From assembly GCA_905116865.2 (NCBI GenBank), contig CAJHNH020002446.1:1058265-1122264 (forward strand): a stretch of DNA of 64,000 nt. Direction: 5' to 3'. The position numbers and the translations under genes were made by a program. This document shows positions 1 through 11,000 of the stretch, piece after piece (positions within the stretch are counted from its first letter, which is position 1; every line of letters begins with the position of its first letter). Origin of the DNA: Candidula unifasciata. Lineage: Eukaryota > Mollusca > Gastropoda > Stylommatophora > Geomitridae. The notes beneath the pieces were generated by a model. The model saw only the letters and a list, made by a program, of their open reading frames with translations. It did not search any database and was not told the origin of the DNA.

Positions 1-240
1 CGAACAAAAAAGAATAAACAGCTAAAAGGCTTTTCTACAAACAGCAATTTAAATCATGAAGAAATTAAGAAAGACAGCAATTATTTCAATTTAGTGAATT
101 GGAACTGATTTTTGATTGATTGTTAGCACACACAAAATATTTGAGTTTAATAATACATGTTTTTATGTTCACTACTCCTAGCTTGTCATAACAAGCACAG
201 TGGTGGATTGGAAAAAAATAACAGGCATGGCACCAAGAAG

Positions 241-412
241 GAACAGCAGGGTCTGACCAATATGAAGATGGGCACAGGATGTAATTGACTTCTTGAATAT
301 AAAAGTTCACGAGGTGGGAGAGCTGGTGAAGGACCGAGTTTCTTTCAAGCAGACCGCAATGAGAGCGACGTTCTGCAAAGGACCTGCTACATCATGATGA
401 TAACTAATGGCT
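241..412 (+). mobile_element. LINE 3'-end fragment
   Basis: Decayed reading GGRAGEGPSFFQADR.ESDVLQRTCYMM, ending in an ATGATGAT-type tail. A second copy in the opposite orientation lies near 33756-33855, so this is the C-terminal end of an interspersed LINE. The same-strand sequence around it (86-310) holds no gene. Confidence 0.6.
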
Positions 413-746
413 TTTCTTTTCTAGAAGTTAAAAAATGTTAGATTTCAACTTACATATATAAAAAACTTCTTATGTAAAGGTTTTCCCCTGCAAATTATAG
501 TCAGGTATTAGTAACAGCATCTTTCTAAGGCCTTCTGTCACGTGTACTGTCAATAATTGTTAATACAGCTGAACTTCCATGTAATAATGCCAAACCTCTT
601 TTCTTTTGGTTTTCTGTAAATAACTTCCCTTTAGCTTTCTGGTTTCAAAACACACTCTAATTTCCCCTTCATTAGAATGCGGTTGTCTGTTTCTGATGTG
701 GGTAATCAGTTCTCTTTGTTAACCATGGGGGCTCTGGGGTTCCATT

Positions 747-891
747 TTAACTCTTTGAGTCCCAAGGAATGCATCATATGTTCATAGGTTACTGCCTAGA
801 AGCCCAATGAATGCATGATGCGCCGATTTTAGTCTCTTTTGACTATCCCTTGGGCCTGTGATGCTAAACCCTCTGGGACTCAAAGAGTTAA
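747..891. mobile_element. piggyBac-type MITE flanked by TTAA
   Basis: A 137-bp element (751-887) has perfect 14-bp terminal inverted repeats (CTCTTTGAGTCCCA) directly flanked by TTAA on both sides (747-750 and 888-891). TTAA duplication is the signature of piggyBac transposition, and many piggyBac termini resemble this one. It has no coding capacity. It lies downstream of the last visible LTA4H exon, within the gene's final intron. Confidence 0.75.
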
Positions 892-920
892 TGGGGTGAA
901 AACAGGCTACTTAACAAGAA

Positions 921-1125
921 TGTCATAGAAGGAGACTAATTAGGGGTGTTTCCTTCGAAGTCGTAGTGGATCTGCTTGAGAGGTGATGAACTAACAGTCT
1001 ACACAAAAATAAGCCAGATCTGTCAAACGCACGTGCATGTAAAACTCAAGTTCTGAAACAAGACAAAAGTCCAGAAGTAAACGACCAATCAGAACTTTCC
1101 ACTAGAGTTAGCTGGTAAACAATAA
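921..1125 (+). mobile_element. SINE family A copy
   Basis: Diverged copy of the family that contains the segments gactaattagg, cttcgaagtcg, gagaggtgatgaac, ccagatctgt, aaactcaagttctg and agtccagaagt. See 36128-36405 for the best copy. Its (GAA)n tail has decayed. Confidence 0.6.
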
Positions 1126-2097
1126 GATAATAAGTTCTCTTTGTGAGTTAACCCCCTTTTTAAAAAAAATCTATCCTTTATGCACTTATCTATATTGATA
1201 AAAATGTAAATGTCCGTTTGTGAGTGTTAGCTAATCTCCGAAAGTTCTTCGCCAATTGCTTTCAAATTTTGACATAATGTTGCATTCGACTACGAGCATG
1301 TTTTTATATAAGGGTGTCGCACAAAGTGCGAACGACATAGCACCAGCGATGATCACATCGGCATCTTGGTTTTGTTTTCCGACGATCCAATATTTTTTCA
1401 TTGCTGCGTTTTGTTTTTTTGATAGGTGAACTCATCCTCAGGATGATAAAATATAATTTTTAAATTTCAGTTATTAGACAGTATATTACAGTATTCAGAA
1501 TGACATATGAACTTGTAAATTAAACAGTAAAGATTTTCTTTCTGCACGGGCATAACGAATAACCAAAGTACTCTCAGGTTTATGGCAGTCATCTTTGCTA
1601 TGAATACTTACTATGTTCTTAGCGTTTAGGAATGTATTAAGTTGCTAGGGGAAGTGAATATCCTAATCTGTGGTTGACCTGATAACAGCAAAGGTAACCC
1701 TGAGGTGGTATCCACTTATCCCAGTAGATACTTGGTCCCTAGCACTGTGTTTGAAACTTGTGAATTTCCACTGAATTAGGATTTATTCTTGGAGTTATGA
1801 GGTCAAGGTGAGGTATCTCAAACTCTCAAGTGCTTTTGGAATTTGAAAACACTGAAGCAACAAAATTATACGGACTAGTTTTACTTTAGGGACTCAACAT
1901 TTGCACGTGTGTGTGTGAACTGAGAGTACATACTGTCAGTCCATACTGTCAACTATTACAGCAGATTCCAATGAAAGAAGCTGTGAGTAGTTCAAAACAA
2001 TGCACTGTACACTGCTACCTTGTAAGAGGAAAAGATGTGCACATAGTTAAATAAAATGTCTGATAATTATACGGTCTGAATGTTAAACAGGACAAAC
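1126..2097. other. Intronic sequence without recognised gene
   Basis: AT-rich sequence just past the last visible LTA4H exon. Around 1200-1350 the phrasing ('tgtccgtttgtgagtgttagctaatctcc') looks like a degraded interspersed repeat of Helitron-like style, but no ends could be fixed. The terminal LTA4H exon was searched for here and is not present. Confidence 0.4.
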
Positions 2098-5000
2098 CTG
2101 TAAAGAGGTCTCACAAACTTCATCCTTCCTTGTTCATTCAGAAAGTTGAGAACATGTGGCACACAGTCCTCCCATTTCACCTTAATACACAAACTGAGCC
2201 ATCTGTAACACCACAATTACAAAAAAATTTATGTAAGGTAGTTATGCACAGATCAGACCACCTAAAAAATCTACCTATTAAAAAAAAAATACTAATAACG
2301 ATAAAATTCAAATCACACTGACCACTTAGAGGAGAAGGAGAATAAGAAATAATCATTAACTGTTAGAAAAACTGAATGAAGAACTGTTTCCAAGCAGGCC
2401 CAAAAACAGCAACATGTGATCACTACAGACAATGAATAAAAGAGCACATGCTTATCATCCCATGATGCACAGGCTCTGTTTCTGAGAATTATTTCTTCTT
2501 CTTCTTCTTGTTCACCGGCTGTGAATTCCGGCGGTAAGTCGCGGTTGTTCATCCAAATGGACTTTTGGCTTTTACCTTGACCTGAGTTTTGCGTGTACAT
2601 CCGTTTTACTGTCTTATTTGTTTGCAGTCCTCGTTCCCTGCCACATCGGCAGATGTACTCCGACTTCGAGGGAAGACGTCAAGCCTATTTCTAGGTTGAC
2701 TGTGGCCATTGTTTTGTGTGGGTCGAGATGTTGCCTCATTTGTGTGGTGTCCTCTTTGACCTTTAACAGGTGTGGCCCCCGGAATATCCTCCTTAAGGCA
2801 GCCCTAGGTAGAATTGTCAGTCCTCAAGGGAAGGCAGGGGCAGATCATGGGCATTCCCCGCCATCCAAGGAGGCTTCCATAAATGCAGAGCCGACACATG
2901 ATGCTCTGGTTCTGGGCTCACCCAAGGAATCGTCACGTCCTGCCCATGACTGCTTAACCTCACAACCGTGTATTGAGCTTCCCGCGCTACCAGGCTGCAC
3001 TCTCCGGAGATCAGCGGGGAGCAGCCTGCAGGTCCAGGACCTTTAGGGCCACACAAATAGGTACATTCTTTTTCATTGTACGTTAGACACCTTTAACGTT
3101 GTTTCAGCTGTGCCCTTAGCACGACAGAATCAGGCTTCACCTGTTTGGTCCCAACGCTCGGGCGAGTGGGACCAGTGGATACGGACATTTGGCTTTTCCT
3201 ACTCTGTACGAATTCTGATCGTCGGACTTTGAGCTTGCATGTGTGCCGTGGGGTATAACTTTGTCGGACATTATTTCCTAGCCAGCTTATGAAGAGTTGC
3301 TGCCGTGGTGTACCTCAGCGCGGTGACAACGACACTGAGGATTGACAGAGGATGTACGTGGGTAGGATCTTGCTGCGAGAAATCGCCCACAAGAGATGTT
3401 ACTCGTCTTGGCTGCGGGTAAATCTCACGGTCAGGGTTGAGTCTCAGTAGCACAGTTTTCCATTCGCTTCCGAATTTTAACCGAGAGTTGTCATTTGATG
3501 GTACATTTAGCAAGCAATCCTTACTCATGTTCCGAATGAGTTTTGTTTTACTTTTCACCCATGCGTTTGGGGGCGGGCTGGTGAGAGCCAGAAAGGGTAC
3601 TATACCTCTAGGGGCCGCCAGATCCGAGATCCCCTGCCAACTCTGTTAATGCTCATTTGAGACATTATCCGTCGCGCACGACGGGGACGTGCAGCAGGAG
3701 TCTTGCATGAGGTTCCGTAAAACCAGAACAGTGAAGGACTGGCGCCCGAGTGGGGTACGGAATATCTCCTTATACACATCACATCAGACTTAACTTCCCC
3801 TCATGCCTGTGACCGAAATCACAGCGCCACTCTGAGAATTAAGAAAATGACTTATTTTATTCAAAATCTGTCCAAAGAAGCTCAAAGAGCAGTGATTCAA
3901 TTTTGTTTCAACTGAAGGATGTCAACCAGTGGACATTTATCAAAGAATGTAGGCCCAGTACGGTAACAAATGTGCGTCAAAGAAAATAATGACAGAATGG
4001 GCACTGATATTTCAGAAAGGACGTGAGATCCACGACCAGGTCAAGGGCATACTGTTGCAATAGAAAAAAAACATCACAAAAGCTGACACAAGTGAACCGT
4101 TGTTTAAGCCTACATTTACTAGCGAAAGAATTCAATGTGTCAGTTGGGACAGTTAAAAAAGTTATTGGTAATAAACTGCTATTTCAGGTGTGTTCACAGT
4201 GGGTACCATGTAATAAACATGTTAAACACTTGGTTGAGTGAGCAACCACAATCCTTTTTTTGTGTAGATGGCATTCGCCACCTACCTAAGCAGTGGAATG
4301 CTTGGATGAATGCCTAAAAAACCTTTTTTACCAAACCAAGGTGCATAATTAATTCATAATGAATGCTTAATTCAACTTTGCCACACTCGTTGATGTTTCT
4401 TTTATACTTCTGTAATAAAACCATTGGAACTGGTTTAAAATGAACACTCCTTATATATTCAATTAGAAAGTCTACTGATCTGTAAGAATTTTTAAATCAT
4501 CTCACAATCATTTCAGACATCACCATAGCATGTGACACTAAGTGGAAGGAAACCAGTCTTAGCTGTTTTATAGGTCTTTAACATAATAAAATATTGCAGT
4601 GGAAATTTGATATTTCTTCAACATAAATAATAAAGAATAATATGTTAATCAACAACTCACTTAAATCTTGTCTCTGAATTCCGCACTCTGTTGAAGGCAT
4701 ACACATGTTCCAGGTGTTTTACCTTTATGAGGGACAGTGGTGGCTAAGCAGGGAAAAAAAAAAAAAACAGCAAGATTGTAAGATCTCATACAAAACCAAT
4801 AACTGAACAATAAAATGGATACAACAGCTAACATAGTCGCCGTGGCGTAGCGGCTAGATGCTCGTGTGCGGATTTGAAGGTCTTGGGTTCGCTCCCTGGC
4901 GGAGCCGGACTTTAAAAAAAAATTACCTTGACTCCCAGGTCTACCCAGCCTTGAGTGGGTAATGGCTGGAGTCCCGGGCAGGTAAAAGCAGCGGGTGGGA

Positions 5001-8000
5001 TGTTGACCACATCACCCATCTTGTGCCGATTGGTCTGTAAAAATATAGGTCTAGCCCTATATGCCCTATACACCTAAAGGCGTGGAAAAGGATCCTTTAC
5101 TTTTACTCTTTTTTTTTTTACAGCTAACATGGAAGATGGTATAATAATATGCTTTTCAAATTATGTAAATAAAGTGAATAAAAGTAAAGCAACTATTTTT
5201 ACGCCAGTGGTGCATTGGGAATATGATGCCAAACTCATAATTTTATAGACCAGTCAATACACAGTGGTTGTTGTGGTTGACATCACACCAGCATCTTTTA
5301 CTTCAGGACTTTGCCTGGTACCCGTTTAAGGTAGGGTCCGCTTGCAAACCAAGGTAATTTTTTAAGAAAAAAAATCTGACAGGATGTGGATTCGAACCTA
5401 GTACACACAGGCTGGAGAAGAGCATGTAGTTGTTTCATCACGGCGGCTCCTGACAAATCACGTGTTGGCTTCTGAAAGTTCCCAAAATGTTTTTATTGCA
5501 GAAAAGTAATTTACACCAAATGTCTTTCAAATCAGGTTAATTTACTTTGGCAACTACACACTTTTACTAGCGTTCATACCGATTACTGATTTAATAATCA
5601 ACATCATAGCACATCAGGCATAACCACAGATGCTCAGTCTCCCGCAAAAAATGTTTTTAGATGTAGATGCTAACTGTTCCCGTAGGACACTGATTATACT
5701 CACATCATTCTCTTCCTCTCATCAGTGCATCCTTGCAAAATCCATATCCAATTTGTTGTTCACACATTCTTCTTCTTCTTGGCGTTCACCAGCTGTACAC
5801 TCTGGCGGAAAGTTCTGATTGTTCGTCCACACCTGGACCGCAGTCCTGCTCCAGAACCTGAGTGTTGCATGTGCATCAGTTTTACAGATCTGATTTACTT
5901 GAATGCAGACTGTTGGTTCCTTGCCTCTCAGGCAGATGCACTCTGACTTCAAAGGAAGCTACCAATTAGTCGACTCTTACGACATGCTTTTTGGTAGGCA
6001 GTGGGTCTATTCTTGTTTTCCCCCACAATGGGACCCCGGATCCCATACGGGGATGTTCACACATTCTTTCACATGTTATTCTATCTAACCTCGTGTCTTC
6101 TATCAGCATTAGTTCGTAAATGGTCTTCAAAATGTCTCTTTTGTCCAGTACGAGTGTTCCTGCAGCTATCGCTTTTGTCCAGTACAAGTGTTCCTGCAGC
6201 TATCGCTTTTGTGGCCAGAAAATCTTTTTTCATTCTCTCACACTCCTGCATTTCCCAAACATTCATAAAGATGTTGGCTTCTTTTCCAATATTTGACAAT
6301 TTTCTCAGCTGCATTGTGACCCTGGTTCTAATGTCACCATTCTCTTTGAATTACTGACCTCTGTGTGCCAGATAGGAAGAATATGGAAAATGTTTCAGGG
6401 TAGAGACATTGAGCACTGGGAAGTATTATTTCACCTGGGGTTCATGTAGGGTCTATGTCCCGATATCATGCCTGCATACATGTTGTTTTATAGTCTCCCA
6501 AATCTACACAATGACGACCCATCTCATTATTTTTAAATAAGCCTTGAAAATTGTATTTACATAAATAGTAAGGATCTGAATATTTACACCAATTTTTAAA
6601 TAAGTCTTGAAAATTGTATTAAAATACCCAGGAAGGCTAACCCGGTCAATAAATGCAACAAATGCCCACAGAAGTTGGATGTGTTGGCCGAAAGGTGCAA
6701 ATATCGCAGCTATGCTGTAAACAGACACAACGCAATTACATCTTCGGATGAACGCAGAAGAAGAAGAAGTATTAAAATACTTAGTTAAGATCTTATTATT
6801 AATACAGTTAAAAAAAAAAATAACAATTAATAAAATGTATGCATGCTCCACTGTCCCCAATGAAAGTAAATATATTTTCAAAAGCTTACTTCTTGTAAGA
6901 CAAGCTGTGAAAGAAACTCTCTAACAAGGATGCTTGGGAGGCTGTTGATATCTTCAGGAGAGAAGACATCTAAAGCATCATCGGACTGCTCTATCCAACG
7001 TCTGGCTAAGTTGTTACTTGGATCAGCCAAGCTCAAATCATAACTGTGTGTAAGGTTGGGAATGAATGAGAGAGAATACAATATGTTAGCATGTTTAATA
7101 CAGACAGGATAAAAGTGGTCAATTACTTCTTCTTCTTTTCTTTCACCATTTACCTCAGCGAGGTGTTGGGGGAGAGGTAAGGTTTGTTTGTGCACTTTCT
7201 CCAATGCATTGTACAAATTGGTGTTTATTTCTGTTATGTTGCTCCTAATGGTGTCGCTCCATCTCTTGTGTGGTCTTCCTTTTGCTCTGTGTTCATTATA
7301 TTTCTTCAGCGTGGCTCTCTGTGGCAGCTGGTACCACAGCATTCTTGTCAGGTGGCCAAACCATCTCATTTGTTGTTCTTTAATGAATTGTATGACTGGT
7401 TTTGTCCTAGTCTTCTTCTAATTTCTTCATTCCTGATTTTATCTCTTTTTTGTCACACTGGCAGCTTTCATAGGTCATCTCATCCCTGTTGTTACAATCT
7501 TCCACTCATCAGTTGTAGTAAGGGTCCATGTTTGGCACTGGTAGCACAATTACTAAACATGTAAATGTATTGATTATGTTTTCTGTTAAAAATGAAAAAC
7601 ATCCAAGACAAATCAACCATATTAATTACTAGAGAACTAGAGTTAGTATAAAATATTATTTTTATTATAGACTTTAAAGAGTCAAGATAATATAAAGAGT
7701 GAACTGATAATTCACAGTGATCTGCTTGCTACAAGTTGGCTTGAATGTAAACATCAGCAGTTTAAAATAAAACTACTGTGGATAATAATATTAAGCATGA
7801 TATACATTTATTTCACAACAGAGTGAACTGTATGTATACAGAAAACACTTGACAAATGGCACCATACACTGGGTTTCAAATGATAATGAATTGTGTAAAA
7901 CACAACCATTAAATTTTACGTTTTCACTCTGTACCTATACAATGATTTGCTTCAAAATTCTACTGAAACATAAATAAATAACTTGATGCTCTTCATATCT

Positions 8001-11000
8001 AAAGTAGAAAGAACAATCACAACACTTATTTCACCTCGGCTCATAGGGAGGCATGCCCAGTCCATGAAACCAAACTTCCCAGTCTACTGTGTTCAGCTTT
8101 ATATTATCCTCCTAAATATAGCATTTAAGAAGATTAACTAACGATGACACTAAGAAGTTCAACAAACATATTAAACAGAAATTACATTAAACACATAAAA
8201 GTTAAAGCATAAATAGCTGGTGGCAGGTAAAATGACAACAGTCCAGATAAACTGTCATCCAATTACCTTAAATAATACAGTCATCCAATTAAATTATATA
8301 ATGCGACTAGTCATCTCCTTGTGGAAAACAATTTTTAGTTTTTTTGGAGCCCCACCCTGGCTTTTGCCTGGGGCCCTAAATATAGCCAGGCCTGAAATAT
8401 GGCCTAACGGCTGAAGAAAGTTTCCGGGACCTCTCCACAGGTGATCCTCATCCGCATGGTGGCACTTTGTGTCAACGGGTGTTTATCTGATGTTCTGGTG
8501 GGGTACAACTTTCCTACCTACCTTAACTTATATAATACTGTCATCCAATTAACCCATATAACACAGTATCCAATTAACTCATAACACCTTTGATGTGACT
8601 ATAAATAACTGATCACAAACACCATCAATTAAATTATTTATAAATTTAAAATATTAACATATAATTGCTGCTTTATGTTTTCTATTCATATAAGCAACTG
8701 TTTAGGGCATAAAATTGTCTAATTTCATTATATTTTCTAAATACTAACATACACAAAATCTATACACAGCACAGTGAACGGCAACATATAAGTTCTTGAG
8801 TGCAAACTTCAACTGCACTAACATGCTGAGAGAAGAAATACAATCTGGAAATAAAATATACTATGCCCTTAAAATCTGCTAAAGTCAATGTCTACCTCAC
8901 AACATCAAAATATACAAAACATTGATAAGACCAGTTGTTTTATATGGCTCTAAAACTTGGAGCACAACCAAAAGAGATGAAGCCTTATTATAATTTTTTT
9001 TAAACAGAGTCTAAGACGAATTGCTGAACTCATAAAAGATGCACTGGGGAATGGAGTGTGAGAAGCAACAATGAAATCCATAATCTGTTTAAATCACCAC
9101 TGATCATTGGTATCATGAGGGCTAATAGACTTAAATGACTGGAGCATGTTGAAACAATGTCAGATGACAGAAGTAAAAACTGTATACACGATGGAGCTGA
9201 GTATTGTAAATACCCTTGCTCCAATGTTGCCCAAGCAAAAAATGGGAAGTAAAGGTAGTCATTGTAATGTTGACCACATTCCCCATAAAGTGCCAACTGA
9301 TCTACAAAAATATGTCTGGCCTCATATGTCTGATACCCAAAAATACATTTATACCTCTGAGGAAAAATATTCATAGAGAAACTGCTTCCAATCCTGCGTG
9401 TTGATAGACTTGTACTTGAAATTGTTTATGTAAGCTTTCAGAAAAGGTTCAAACACAGCTGAAAACAAATGTCAGTTATTATAAAACCAAATTCAATTCT
9501 ATTCAAATATATTACTAAGGTAACAAAGAATATATTCTCTTCTGTCAGGTAAATAGTTGTTAACTTGATAATGTGCAACCATACATCATTATTTAATTTT
9601 TTTTTGGGTCTGCTTCTTGAAGTCCATGCTGTGTGGCACTGGTGGTTATTTCTATCCACAACCTTGTCTCGTGTACTTTCATTCAACTCTGACACAGATG
9701 ATCCTCTATGCCATGATGTCAAACAGTCCAGATCTTTTCTCATGGTCTCCTTTCGCCTCTTCTCCCCTCCAACTTTCCTAGTGTTGCCACATGACCAAAG
9801 AATGTAGATTGTCTCTTTCTGATGTGGGCAATCAGTTCTCTTCACGAGTCACTTTCTTTCAAGTCATCCTCATTACTCTTTTTATCTGTCCAGGGTATTC
9901 TCATAATTTGTCTATACCACTACATTCCCGCTAACTATCCATACTTCACTTCCATTTATCATCAAGATTGGATTTGCATAGGTTTTAAGAATTATCTTTC
10001 TCGTAGCTCTTTCAGTTCCAGATAAACGTTTTAAATCACACACACACACACACACACACAAAATTAAGAACCATAATTCAACAATGATCCAGGTGACTGG
10101 TTGGAAAGACCACCCTTTGTCCATTGCCGTCACCTTTTGAACTCCAGACATGCAGTAAACAAGGACAGCACATTTTGAATTCTTCATAGTTCAAACAAAG
10201 CCAGGGTGCTAAGATTTATTGAAGCCACCACTATTCATTACTTCTGTTCAGAACTATGCAAACAGAAAGACATTGTAATGAGACAGCATTTGCCTGGTAA
10301 AAGGCAGTTTGTAAATTTTTCATTTTTTTATAGTTAAAGTGGTTGAATTTGTATTTGTACTACACTTGTAAAGGAGTCACTTACTTGGTTAATTTTATTT
10401 AACTGTTACTGTAGTATGTACCTGATGAGATACAGCGAAATATGCCAGGTAATAAATTGTGCAATCTTGTTTGTAACTTTTTTCTTCAAATTTACAGCAG
10501 TGAAACATTGTTCTGGTTTTCTGAATGAATATTGGCTTGATCACGGTATGAAACATGGAACTAAATTACTGAACGTGTTAAAGGATTAGAAAAAAAGGAT
10601 CTCCTAAGAAAACCTACATCACCTTTTTTTAATGCGGACCAAGAGGCAAGCAATGCACCAATGTATGTAGGAAGAAGCATGGACAGAGCAGATATCATCA
10701 ACACTATGGAAGGGCTAGTGGGTAATGACAAATCTTTGACACTAACACGATTGTGCGACATGGAAGTAAAGCCGCCTTTGAGGTCGAGATAGGAGACATT
10801 ATAATCAAACTCTCATGGGAACAGTTAGTAGCACTACCCTGGATTGGCTGCTGCATCGGAGGACTGAAAATGCAGGGGAATGTCCAAGGTGCCGGGACGA
10901 CGTTTGTGAGAACACAATATAACATCATCAACGCAGACAGTAATATTGGAGCACAGATATATAAAGTAGGCATTTAAGAGTATACTGCTCTGTGCAGATG

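Noticed and set aside
2618..3046. 142-codon plus-strand frame
   Set aside because: Lies in a SINE plus the unclassified GC-richer block; no recognisable motif, splice structure or homology.
4836..4905. Possible tRNA gene
   Set aside because: Box A/B-like segments are present but no cloverleaf can be formed and the unit continues into a repeated SINE body.
10753..10977. 74-codon plus-strand frame with a minus-strand partner
   Set aside because: No family motif; probably decayed LINE sequence, but I could not place it, so it is not annotated.
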